NCBI GenBank assembly: GCA_027627225.1
Contig: CM051030.1
Location: 7,008,001-7,072,000 of the forward strand
Direction of reading: 5' to 3'
Length of the DNA stretch: 64,000 nt
DNA from: Congeria kusceri
Taxonomy: Eukaryota > Mollusca > Bivalvia > Myida > Dreissenidae
Shown here: piece after piece, positions 24,401 through 33,925 of the stretch
Layout: every line of letters begins with the position of its first letter
Position numbering within the stretch: the stretch's first letter is position 1
Position numbers and translations under genes: made by a program
The notes under the pieces: model-generated
What the model saw: the letters and a program-made list of their open reading frames with translations, nothing else
The model's database searches: none
What the model was told of the DNA's origin: nothing

Positions 24401-27400
24401 TTTCGTGCAGTACTATACTATTTAACAATACCTATTTGAAACCTAATGCAAATTGATTATTCTGACTATTTCTTCTGGTGTTAATTGTTGAAGGTGCCTG
24501 TTTACAGCTTGAAAAAAGACAATTTTCCAATTTTATATCACGTCTTCCAAAAATGACAGAACAGTGTATATACAGGAGCGAAATAACACTACGGGCATAG
24601 AAATATACCGTAAGTACCGTTTTGTTGATGAGTAATCATCAGTTAAAATTTATAAAATTATAAAGCATTTGTAACGCTAAACAATGGATTAACTTGGAGT
24701 ATTTCTGTTGTTTTCGTTAAAATTGTTGACAACACATGCGTCACTTACATAAAGTGAAAAATGCAGGGATAGTTTTATAAATCGGAATTGCTAAGTGGTA
24801 AAGGTGTTAGCCTTTTGCTCCGGAGGTCCAAGGTTCGAACCCCGATAGGAGGAACTTTATGTTTCCTTTTCCGTTTGTTATATCCTTTTCTTGTTGTTAA
24901 CCTTGAGGTCTTTACTTTCGATGCTCAAAATCTGTCAGTTTAAGACATTTAATATCATACTTCAAAAAGTACAAACAACTGTGAACAAGTCCCTTTAACA
25001 TACATGTATATGGATCTTTTATTATTCCTAGTGTTGTTAGTTAAATACTATTCTTACACGCACACATGTAATACTTTTATGTCCATACACGTTCACGTAA
25101 AACTGACTCTACAATACCAGTCTGAAATCAAGTGCACGTAAATTATTCTGACCATCTTCCTCTGATGTTAATTATTTGCATGCTTATATGTGCATGTACC
25201 CTTAATTCATACAATTATTATTTAATACTATATTTACACACATGTAATTATTTCATTTTGATACTTGTGAACAAAATACAGATGACGCTACCTGGCGGGC
25301 ATTCAGGGCAGCATTTGCCCGGAGGCGTGTATTGACCTGTACAATAGATCTTCGGACACGCCACCCCGGCACATTTATCAACAACTGCAAAGAGACAATA
25401 GCTATGATTCATAAAATATATCAGGAATCCAAACACACACAATAATTTGTCAACTATTTAGTGAAGGTCGCGATGTCTTAATGGATATGGTGTCCGCCTT
25501 GCGATCAGGAGATTGTAAGTTCGATCACTACTCGACAAATTCGAACTTAAATAAATAGTCTTAAACTAAACTAAGTGTGTTGTGCAATACTATAATATTT
25601 TAACAATACATGTTTGAAACCTAATGCAAATTGATTATTCTGACTATTTCCTCTGTTGTTAATTGTTGGAGGTGCCTGTTCACAGATTGAAAAAATGAAA
25701 ATTTTCCAACTTTTTGTCACGTCTTCCAAAAATAAAAGAACCATGTATATAAAGGAGCGAAATAACACTACGGGCATAGAAATATACCGTAAATACCGTT
25801 TCTTTGATGAGTAATCATCAATTGAAATTTATATAATTATAAAGCGTTTCTTACGCTAAACGATGGAATAATTTCGAGTGTTTCTGTTGTTTTCGTTATA
25901 ATTGTTGACAACACATGGGTCACTTACATAAAGTAAAAAATGCAGCGATAGTTTTATAAATCGGAATTGTTGAGTAGCAAAGGTGTTAGCCTTTTGCTCC
26001 GGAGGTCCGAGGTTCGAACCCCGATTGAAGCAACTTATTTTTTCTTGTTCGTTTTTTTATATCATTTTCTTGTTGTTATGTTTGAGGTGTTTAGTTTCAA
26101 TGCTCATAATCTGTCAGGTTAAGACATGTTATATCATACTTCAAAAAGTACAAAAACTGTGAACCAGTCCCTTTAACATACATATATATGGATTTTTTTA
26201 TTCTTTCGAGTGTTAGTAAATAAATAATATTCTTACACGCACACATGTAATACTTTTATGTCCATACCAGTTAATGTAAAACTGACTCTACAATACCAGT
26301 TTAAAATCAAGTGCAAGTAAATTATTCTGACTTTCTTCCTCTGATGTTCATTATTTACATACTTAAATGTGCATGTACCCTTCATTCGTACAATAATTAT
26401 TTAATACTATATTTACACACATGTAATTATTTGTATTTCGAAACTCGTGAACAAAATACGGATGACGCTACCTGACGGGCATTCAGGGCAGCATTTGCCC
26501 GGGGGCGTGTATTGACCTGTACAGTAGATTTTAGGACACACCACTCCGGCACATTTATCAACAACTGCAATGATACATTAGCTGTGTGTCGTTCAATACT
26601 ATAATATCTTACAATATCTATTTGAAACCAAATGCAAATTGATTATTCTTACTATTTTCCACTGGTGTCAATTGTTTAAGGGACCTGTTCACAGATTGAA
26701 GAATTGACAATTTTCCAACTTTTTTTCACATCTTCAAAAAATAAAAGAACCATGTAAAGGGGCGAAATAACACTACGGGCATAGAAATATACCGTAAATA
26801 CCGTTTTGTTGATGAGTAATCATCAGTTGAAATTGATAAAATTATAAAGCGTTTGTAACGCTAAACGATGGAATAATTTGGAGTGTTTCTGTTGTTTTCG
26901 TTAAAATTGTTGACAGCACATGGGTCACTTACATAAAGCAAAAAATGCAGGGATAGGTATATGCATCCGAATGGCTGATTGGTAAAGGTGTTAGCCTTTT
27001 GCTACGGAGGTTCAAGCTTCGAACAACGGTGGGAGCAACATTTTTTCTTGTATTTCTTTAAATATCCTTTTCTTGTTGTGATACTTTTTCTGATGCTTAA
27101 ATCCGTCAAGACATGTAATGTCATACTTCAAACATTACAAAAATATGTGAACAAGTTCCTTTGACATGCGTACATATGGATCTTTTATTCTTCCGAGTGT
27201 TGTTAGTTAAATACTATTCTTGCACACACACCCATGTAATACTTTCTTTCCATACAAAGTTAACGTAAACATGTCACTACCTGATGGGCAGACAAGACAG
27301 CATTTACCCGGAGGCTTGTATTGACCAGTACAGTAAAGTTGAGGACATGCCATCCCGGCACATTTATCAACAACTCCAAAAATTAATAAATAATATGAGA

Positions 27401-27822
27401 AATGCAAATACACACAATAATTTGACAACAGTGTTTCGTTCAAAACTATGATACACATTCAATACCAGTTTGAAATCTAGTGCAAGTAAATTATTCTGAC
27501 TATCTGCCTCTCAAGGGTAATTATTTACATACCTATAGGTGCATGTACCTTCATTCTTCCAATTATTGTTTAATACTATCTTTCACACATTTAATTATTT
27601 CATTTCGATACTCATGAACACAATACAGATGACGCTACCTGGCGGGCATTCAGGGCAGCATTTACCCGGCGGCGTGTATTGACCCGTACAGTAGATCTGA
27701 GGACACGCCACCCCCGCACATTTATCAGGTGTAACAGGGTATGCTGAAGTCCAGGGCGCCCACTGTGAGAACACCGTCCCCAATAACGCCAGAAAAATGA
27801 GTTTTGACACGTTTGAGAACAT
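18348..27822 (-). CDS. G3: secreted multidomain VWC-half/WAP protein, 14 live exons
   Basis: Reading on the minus strand, the exons are 27822-27639, 27373-27281, 26564-26472, 25384-25292, 24199-24107, 23826-23734, 23362-23270, 22539-22447, 22112-22020, 21567-21454, 20573-20481, 19553-19428, 19027-18911 and 18479-18348. All internal introns are phase 1, so each exon is a removable cassette. Order: signal peptide + SD2, eight more SD2, SD1, SD2, SD1, SD1, WAP; about 503 residues without the unseen 3' end. SD2 is C-x4-C-x3-C-x9-CC-x2-C with PPG, the C-terminal half of VWC; SD1 is its N-terminal half or a pacifastin-like unit. Two dead SD2 exons lie at about 22.9 and 21.1 kb. The WAP exon either continues through a GTAAGT donor or ends at the TAA two codons on. 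The protein should be extracellular; ligand or protease targets are unknown. Confidence 0.75.
18911..19027 (-). CDS. G3 SD1 exon 3
   Basis: This 117-nt exon runs from TTTTAG to GTTTGT, phase 1-1. Six cysteines: S-C-N-Y-K-G...KDDCNTCFC...VACSDKDC. Confidence 0.8.
19428..19553 (-). CDS. G3 SD1 exon 2
   Basis: This 126-nt exon runs from TTGTAG to GTCAGC, phase 1-1. Six cysteines: K-P-C-Y-V-D-G...VDCNTCTC...GCTLMNC, then a GGGY extension before the donor. Confidence 0.8.
19690..19800 (-). repeat. possible SINE B-box relic
   Basis: The minus strand contains GGTTTGAATCCC, a good B-box. No clear A-box was found. It may be a decayed SINE. Confidence 0.25.
20014..20137. mobile_element. foldback element (long palindrome)
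   Basis: Two arms of about 60 nt, roughly 90% identical when one is reverse-complemented, meet at a GAGCGAAGCTC centre. The outer ends are TTAGTAACTG and CAGTTACTAA. It has no coding capacity and lies in a G3 intron. Confidence 0.8.
20481..20573 (-). CDS. G3 SD2 exon 10
   Basis: This 93-nt exon runs from TTTGCAG to GTTATT, phase 1-1. It reads [20 protein letters not shown], then [10 protein letters not shown]. It is the most diverged live SD2 and starts with PDKC, as the first exon does. Confidence 0.8.
21110..21203 (-). pseudogene. dead SD2 exon in G3 (stop, lost splice sites)
   Basis: The minus strand aligns with SD2 (PDKCAGV...CSGQYKHP...CCPVCPS), but a TAA at 21,134-21,132 replaces the codon before the CC pair. 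Two cysteines are lost to Tyr, no AG precedes the start, and the last exon base before GTAATG has changed from G to T. It would break the protein if included. Confidence 0.75.
21454..21567 (-). CDS. G3 SD1 exon 1
   Basis: This 114-nt exon runs from TTTACAG to GTCAGT, phase 1-1. It reads [19 protein letters not shown], then [18 protein letters not shown]. Confidence 0.85.
22020..22112 (-). CDS. G3 SD2 exon 9
   Basis: This 93-nt exon runs from CTGCAG to GTATTG, phase 1-1. [20 protein letters not shown] is followed by [10 protein letters not shown]. Confidence 0.85.
22447..22539 (-). CDS. G3 SD2 exon 8
   Basis: This 93-nt exon runs from ATGCAG to GTGGCA, phase 1-1. [20 protein letters not shown] is followed by [10 protein letters not shown]. 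Confidence 0.8.
22899..22989 (-). pseudogene. dead SD2 exon in G3 (frameshift, both splice sites lost)
   Basis: SD2 similarity is clear (VVDTCLGT..., then in another frame [17 protein letters not shown]). The unit is 91 nt, against 93 in its sisters, and shifts frame in the middle. The acceptor is TG instead of AG and the donor is CT instead of GT. Confidence 0.8.
23270..23362 (-). CDS. G3 SD2 exon 7
   Basis: This 93-nt exon runs from TTGCAG to GTATTG, phase 1-1. [20 protein letters not shown] is followed by G-E-C-C-P-V-C-P. Confidence 0.85.
23443..23512 (+). repeat. tRNA-Arg-like SINE head, degraded copy
   Basis: GGTCGCGATATCGTAATTGATATG...GTGAGTTCGAAATA parallels the copies at 24,281 and 25,466, with a weakened B-box. 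Confidence 0.5.
23734..23826 (-). CDS. G3 SD2 exon 6
   Basis: This 93-nt exon runs from TTTGCAG to GTAGAG, phase 1-1. [20 protein letters not shown] is followed by G-K-C-C-P-V-C-P. Confidence 0.85.
24107..24199 (-). CDS. G3 SD2 exon 5
   Basis: This 93-nt exon runs from TTGCAG to GTAGCG, phase 1-1. [20 protein letters not shown] is followed by G-K-C-C-P-E-C-P. It belongs to the tandem block of about 1.18 kb. Confidence 0.85.
24281..24354 (+). repeat. tRNA-Arg-like SINE head
   Basis: GGTCGCG... has an A-box-like TATATGGATATGG and the B-box AGTTCGATCCCT, similar to a tRNA-Arg backbone. The anticodon stem has mismatches, so it is a SINE-type sequence rather than a working tRNA. Confidence 0.6.
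24488..24999. mobile_element. TIR element with tRNA-like core, copy 1
   Basis: The left end has GGTGCCTGTTTACAGCTTG and the right end CTGTGAACAAGTCCCTTTAA, inverted relatives. The core at 24,783-24,855 has an A-box (CTAAGTGGTAAAGG) and a B-box (GGTTCGAACCCC). It lies in the G3 intron between SD2 exons 4 and 5. Confidence 0.6.
25292..25384 (-). CDS. G3 SD2 exon 4
   Basis: This 93-nt exon runs from TTGCAG to GTAGCG, phase 1-1. [20 protein letters not shown] is followed by G-K-C-C-P-E-C-P; nearly identical to exons 1, 3 and 5. Confidence 0.85.
25466..25535 (+). repeat. tRNA-Arg-like SINE head, second copy in tandem block
   Basis: GGTCGCGATGTCTTAATGGATATGG...AAGTTCGATCAC sits at the same distance from its exon as the copy at 24,281. 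Confidence 0.6.
25666..26177. mobile_element. TIR element with tRNA-like core, copy 2
   Basis: Same structure as 24,488-24,999. The tRNA-like core at 25,961-26,033 carries GGTTCGAACCCC. The right end is ACTGTGAACCAGTCCCTTTAA. Confidence 0.6.
26472..26564 (-). CDS. G3 SD2 exon 3
   Basis: This 93-nt exon runs from TTGCAG to GTAGCG, phase 1-1. [20 protein letters not shown] is followed by G-K-C-C-P-E-C-P. Confidence 0.85.
26676..27164. mobile_element. TIR element with tRNA-like core, copy 3
   Basis: The left end TTAAGGGACCTGTTCACAG is the best-preserved terminus. The tRNA-like core at 26,966-27,036 has a damaged B-box, and the right end is degraded. The Arg-like SINE head present beside the other two exons is deleted here. 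Confidence 0.6.
27281..27373 (-). CDS. G3 SD2 exon 2
   Basis: This 93-nt exon runs from TTGGAG to GTAGTG, phase 1-1. [20 protein letters not shown] is followed by G-K-C-C-L-V-C-P. The acceptor has GAG in place of the usual CAG. Confidence 0.8.
27639..27822 (-). CDS. G3 exon 1: signal peptide + SD2
   Basis: The ATG at 27,822 follows an acceptor-like CTTTAG^[27 protein letters not shown] is a typical signal peptide, then a short WAPW linker, then [20 protein letters not shown] and the CC-x2-C end. The exon is 184 nt and ends in phase 1 at GTAGCG. The frame stays open upstream of this ATG, so a start further up is possible. The 5' part lies in register with the 42-bp minisatellite. Confidence 0.8.
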
Positions 27823-29260
27823 TGTGTTACCTAAAGACAGAAAGTATGACACATTGGTGAATATTGCGGTTTCTACAGACAAAATGACACGTTTGGAAAC
27901 ATTGTATTTCCTACACTTACGTACACAAAGTATGACACGAATATGAAGATCTTAAATTCTACAGACACAAAGTTCGACACAATGGAAAACATCGTATAAC
28001 CTACGGACACAAACTTTAAGTATGACACAATTGAGAACATTGTAATGTCATTGTGTTTTTAAATCGTTGATCCTACAGACACAAATACAAAGTATGACAC
28101 GATTAAGAATATCATTGTAGCTACCGACAAAAAGTAGGGAAGATCGTTCAATCTACAAATACAATGTATGACACGATTAAGTGCATCGTAGTACCTACAG
28201 ACACAAAGTATGACACGATTAAGTGCATCGTAGTACCTACAGGCACAAAGTATGACACGATTAAGTGTATCGTAGTACCTGCAGGCACAAAGTATGACAC
28301 GATTAAGTGCATCGTAGTACCTACAGACACAAAGTATGACACGATTAAGTGCATCGTATTACCTACAGGCACAAAGTATGACACGATTGAGGGCATCGTA
28401 GTACCTACAGACACAAAGTATGACACGATTAAGTGCATCGTAGTACCTACAGACACAAAGTATGACACGATTGAGGGCATCGTAGTACCTACAGACACAA
28501 AGTATGACGCGATTGAGGGCATCGTAGTACCTACAGACACAAAGTATGACACTATTAAGTGCATCGTAGTACCTACAGACACAAAGTATGACACGATTGA
28601 GTGCATCGTAGTACCTACAGACACAAAGTATGACACGATTGAGGGCATCGTAGTACCTACAGACTCAATGTATGACACGATTGAGTGCATCGTAGTACCT
28701 ACAGACACAAAGTATGACACGATTGAGGGCATCGTAGTACCTACAGACACAAAGTATGACACGATTGAGGGCATCGTAGTACCTACAGACACAAAGTATG
28801 ACACGATTAAGTGCATCGTAGTACATACAGACACAAAGTATGACACGATTGAGGGCATCGTAGTGCCTACAGACACAAAGTATGACACGATTAAGTACAT
28901 CGTAGTGCCTACAGACACAAAGTATGACATGATTAAGTGCATCGTAGTACATACAGACACAAAGTATGACACGATTAAGTGCATCGTAGTACCTACAGAC
29001 ACAAAGTATGACACGATTGAGGGCATCGTAGTACCTACAAACACAACGAATGGCTCGTTTAAATACATTGTGTTACCTACAGACACAAAGTAGGACACAA
29101 TGAGAACATCTTATTACCTACAAAACATAATTGCACGACTAAGGGTGTCGCGTAACCTACAAAAAAGTACAAAGTATGGCATCTTGGTACCTACAAATAC
29201 TTACAAAGTAAGGCACTGTATTACCTACAAATACAAAGTGTGAACTGATTGAGCGCATTG
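27800..29260. repeat. 42-bp minisatellite, G3 5' flank
   Basis: About 22 clear units occupy 28,155-29,095, with degraded units on both sides. The minus-strand unit reads TGTAGGTACTACGATGCCCT and continues CAATCGTGTCATACTTTGTG. 42 is a multiple of 3, so both strands carry long ORFs of 14-residue repeats. The proximal edge overlaps G3 exon 1 in the same register. Confidence 0.97.
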
Positions 29261-30707
29261 CGTTAAGGAAAAGTGGAAAGTGAGACACGACAATCATTTA
29301 ACCTAAAGACGATACACAAGAGCGGAAGATAGGGTTAAATGCCGTTTTGAAATTAATGCATTTTGACAGAAGCATTTAGTCATAAATTATAAATATTAAT
29401 AATGCACACTTTTCCGATGAAAGACTCACCGTTTACGCTGTCTCAAGCAACCAAGAACGCGAATCTATTGTTATCATGCAGCCGTTTATATAGCAGTGTA
29501 ATACCAATTACTGTTTATTATTGTACCTTTGTATGCTGTATCAATAAGATTTTAATATGTTCAAACATAACAGACGATACGGCTTATAGAAATAAGAACG
29601 GTGGGACAAAGGAAGTAAGCTCAATTTAATCCCTTTATCTGTATGTGTAGATGAAGTCCACAGCGAAAGCTTTCACGCTTTTATTATTATCATAAATAAC
29701 ACGTGTTACAAATATGCACAGTTGAATCTTGATGTTTATTCGAAAAAGAGGCTTATGTTTATTTCTGGCAAATTCAAAAGCAAACAGCTTGGCCAATACA
29801 GCTGAAGACGCATTCTAACGCACGCAAACCGATGTTGGGTTTGTCTCTGAGTCAGTGATTGTGCATTGCGCTTCATTTTAAATGACAATGCAAAACATCT
29901 CATTGGCATGTTTAACGAAGGTGGTCTACACACGTGTTGCGTGTTGTGCAGTATTGATTTTAATTACGGACAACGACGATTATGAAGAAATTACATTTTA
30001 AGCATAAAGTTTTTGGGTAATAGCTTACATGCTATGAGAAATATATTGATTTACAACAGATTGCCTCTATACAAGAGGTATTAGGCATGGCTCTCTTCTA
30101 TAATGATAACTTTCAGATAGGAAACAGTTACCGTTTTACGTAAACTATATAATATGGGAATAAGGTTTGTTCGTGACATTGTTAATGACTCAAACTGCTT
30201 TTTAAACAAGCTTGAAATTGAAGAAGTGTTTGAGGACAATATAAACGTTTTACATTTTTATGGATTGGTGCAAGCTTGTAAATATGTATTTAAATATTGG
30301 TTTCACAAGTATGATGTCAATGTACAATCTTGTTATGCCAAAACGTTTGTTTGTGCTGATGGCAAAAATGATTTTTACTAATATTTTGTGAAAACAAATA
30401 TTCAACAGTTCCCTCCTTATGAAGTTAAGTGGTCTACCACATTGAAACAGAGTAATGTAATAGGGAAAATAACATATTTAGCTATGCATTTTATATCACA
30501 AATGACACTTAATTGCAATGGTTTCAATACAGGATTGTGCATAGAATAATTGGTACGAACTTCTTGCTTCATAAGATGAAAATAGTGAGTTGCAATAAAA
30601 TGCACTTTTTTTAACAACTCTGAAGAAACAGTTGATCAGATATTTTGGTAATGTACCGTTATCACCATGTTTTTACATCATATACATAGGGAATATATGT
30701 AATATAC
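29261..30707. other. intergenic, no gene seen
   Basis: AT-rich. The G3 promoter may lie here or within the minisatellite. No motif was convincing. Confidence 0.4.
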
Positions 30708-30717
30708 AGTCATGTAG

Positions 30718-30843
30718 ACTGTGGTGTTCCGGCGGCTTGTATCGCTCGAGTTGATTGTGTGACGCTGTATTCCACGAGCCCGCAGGGCGAGTGGAATACA
30801 ACTTTACACAATCAACGAGAGCGATACAACCCACCGGAACACC
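30718..30843. mobile_element. foldback element with 10-bp direct repeats
   Basis: Inverted arms beginning GGTGTTCCGG...TGTATCGCTC and ending GAGCGATACA...CCGGAACACC flank a GAGCCCGCAGGGCGAG centre. AGTCATGTAG is directly repeated at 30,708-30,717 and 30,844-30,853, a likely target-site duplication. Confidence 0.85.
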
Positions 30844-30853
30844 AGTCATGTAG

Positions 30854-32358
30854 TATTCCATTTATTATATACCTCCTTACGATCAAAACATCACAAATAC
30901 GCTACGAAACAAACAACATAATAACAAAATAGTAACGTTTAAGAACGCGCACGAACACATGTCATGTACATCAATGACGTCATTCAATTCAATCAACATG
31001 TTGCAACTGCGTCGTAGTATTTATAAATAGAATAGCGTATTTCCCAGTGTCGCTCGGAACGTTACGGAAATATACGATGCTCAACAAACGTAAAAGTAGT
31101 CCGGTTTTTGCAGCCGTTGAATACGGAAAATTATTTCACAGTGTGAAATACGGGAATTTTATCTGGCCTATTGTATTTTATACCGAAAATACATCAGTAT
31201 TTGAGTCAGATTGTCTATATGTATATAATAAATACCTTTATCAAATCAATTCAATACATGATAACAGTCGTCTACTTAACAAAACCTATTTTATCCGTGG
31301 TATTGGTGAGGCCAAACTTTAAAAGTGTGATATTTTTTTAGAATTAAAAAAAAACATTTATGTTTGAAAGATAAAAACATAAATATTCTTGGCCCCCAAA
31401 ATACTCTGAATTTCCCTCTAGAAGTTTGTTAATAGTGAAGTTAGAAATTTAAGCTAACTCATTCCGAAATAACACTCGTTACATACTCATTATATGACGA
31501 AGTCAGGCAGTTAAAGAATGGAATTAAGATCGTAAATTATGATTGTTAGACACTAAGTATAAAAAGTGTCGGAGACGCTAGTAAATGAATGTCGATATTA
31601 CCCGACATTACTCAGGAAATTTTCTGTGCTCAAAAGCTCAACATGTACTTAATAAGTTATTAATTAATAAATTTATAAACTAAATAAGTAGATTGGGGTA
31701 TACATATACATATTATATCAGGGTTTGTTACCTTCATGTACTTGAAAATAACCCCATCACATGTAAAAATGAAATAGAAAGCATGCAAACATCGTTCCGA
31801 TTCAACTGGTCACAACTAGTATATTATCATATAACTGACAGATTAGCCAAAGACGTTCTTTACATTCAAATACATTTATGGGATCGAAAAATTGCCGAAA
31901 TTGTTTTAACAAACACAACCCTTTAAATAAAAATAATACGAAGAAACACAAGCATACAAACGAAATAAGATATTGATTCGATGGCACACTTATTTATAAT
32001 TGGGATAAATGCTTAATGGCACACGCATACAAACAAAAGAAGATCTAAATTCGATGAAACACGTGTTTCTAATTGGGACAAATGCGTGTGCCACAAGCAT
32101 ACAAACAAAAGAAGTAATACTTAATCACACTTCTAACGCAACACTTTTGTAATTCCTATTTTTCAAAAACGATTCAATATATTAGCTTAACCAGTGCATT
32201 GAAATCATTCGTCCATGACGCTCGGTCTCTTTTGAGCCAGGTACAAATGTGATTTCTCGTGCTGCACGTGCAAATGAAAGTAAGCGAAGAAAATTGATTT
32301 TCTTTCGCACATTTGTTTCTCTCTGTGGTCAATTTGATCGAAAAAAAGATTTGTATTA
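30854..32358. other. intergenic, no gene seen
   Basis: AT-rich; ORFs at 31,047-31,322 and 31,693-31,926 show no recognisable domains. Confidence 0.4.
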
Positions 32359-32913
32359 ATGTTGGTTTGGATTATAATCAAAGAGCGCGGTCGCGCAATT
32401 AGGAGATTGCAGGCCGGTCAATTAACCAGTAGACAGAAATGTATCGCTCTGCCTTTCTGTTTGTCCAAGGTTGCTTGTCCAAGGGTTTTAAGTAAATCGA
32501 TTGGATTATGCAACCATGTGCTATTGTTTACCACTGAAATATAAACCCATAATTGGTCAACTCAATCCTTGATTGACAGGTATCTACTGGTCAGTCCTTA
32601 AAACAGCTATGTATTTGAGCACCTGTTCATACAGCACGTGCAACACAGGCATTACAACAAAACACGTCATACATAACGAATGCTGCTTCTGCCATCAAAA
32701 GTTTCGCCCAATGTTATTAAACATGTGTATGACGAGTTTAACAGGCAAGTATGGACACGACCAGCAACCCCGCGCAACCTACGAAAACTTGAACAGACCC
32801 TTGTCGGGGAATGGATTAACATTCCACAGGCATTTATTTTGGACTGTGTGCTCTCGATGAGACAAAAGTGTGAATCTGTCATGAGAGCCATTAGTGGGCA
32901 TACGAGATCCTAA
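32359..32913 (+). pseudogene. Tc1-like transposase, internally deleted
   Basis: Two pieces remain. At 32,380-32,440, E-R-G-R-A-I-R-R-L-Q-A-G-Q matches the N-terminal helix-turn-helix of Tc1-like transposases. At 32,690-32,913, SPNVIKHVYDEFNRQVW...LEQTLVGEWINIPQ...GHTRS and stop match the C-terminal end (SPDLxPIEHxWDxL...). The central part with most of the DDE catalytic domain is gone and the frame is not continuous. The element is dead. Inverted termini were not identified; the 3' side runs into the 44-bp minisatellite. Confidence 0.75.
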
Positions 32914-32949
32914 GTAAACAAGACCGGATTCTTATTTTGTGAATAGGTA

Positions 32950-33925
32950 TTCACATCAGAATGTATAGCTGTGCACCAGGTGTTCGTCAGATGTTCAAAG
33001 GCATAAGTATGGCTATATACCAGGTGTTCGATAGGCATTCAAAACAGAATGTATAGCTGTGCACCTGGTGTTCGTCAGATGTTCAAAAACTAAAGTATTG
33101 CTATACATCATGTGTTCGTCAGATGTTGAAACGCAAAAGTATAGATATGCACCCGGTATTCGTCAGATTTTCAAAGGCAAACGTATAGGTATACACCAGG
33201 TGATCGCTAGTTATTTAAAACAGAACGTATAGCTGTGCACCAGGTGTTCGTCAGATGTTCAAACGCTAAAGTATAGCATCAGGTGTGTCTGAGATATTCA
33301 AAGGCAAAATAATATATATACACCACGTATTTTCTAGGTATATAATACAGAACGTACAGGTATGCACCAGGTGTTCGTCAAATGTTCAAAGGCAGAAGTA
33401 CAGCTTTACACCAGGTGTTTACTAGGTATTCAAATCAGAATATATATATGCTGTGCACCAGGTTTTCGTCAGATTTTCAAATGCACAAGTACAGGTATTT
33501 TCCAGGTGTTCGTCAGATGTTCAAAGGTAAAAGTATAGCTATGCACCAGGTGTTCGTCAGATGTTCAACGACAGAAGTATAGCTATACACCAGATGTTTA
33601 CTAGGTATTCAAGTCAGGATGTATAGATATGTATCAGGTGTTCGTCAGATGTTCAAAGGCAACTGTATAGCTAAACACCAGGTTTTCGCTAGGCATTCAA
33701 AACAGAATGTATATCTGTGCACCAGGTGTTCGTCAGATGTTCAAAGACAAAAGTATAGCAATACACCAGGTGTTCGTCAGATGTTAAAATGCAAAAGTAT
33801 AGCTACGCATCAGGCGTTCCACAGATGTTCTAAGGCAAATTAACAGATATTCACCACGTATTTGCTAGGTATATAAAATAATTCGTTCAGGTATGCACCA
33901 AGTGTTCGTCAGATGTTATATACCT
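32950..33925. repeat. 44-bp minisatellite with two unit types
   Basis: About 21 units are based on GTATAGCTRTGCACCAGGTG, continuing TTCGTCAGATGTTCAAAGGCAAAA (type A). Type B ends in TAGGTATTCAAAACAGAAT. The types interleave irregularly. No coding sense is evident. Confidence 0.95.

Noticed and set aside
24783..26033. Genuine tRNA genes
   Set aside because: A- and B-boxes are good but acceptor and anticodon stems do not pair properly, and the copies sit inside repeats; called SINE-like.
28148..29098. Long ORFs of 14-residue repeats on both strands
   Set aside because: The 42-bp unit is a multiple of three, so any stop-free frame repeats. Kept as a minisatellite, not a gene.
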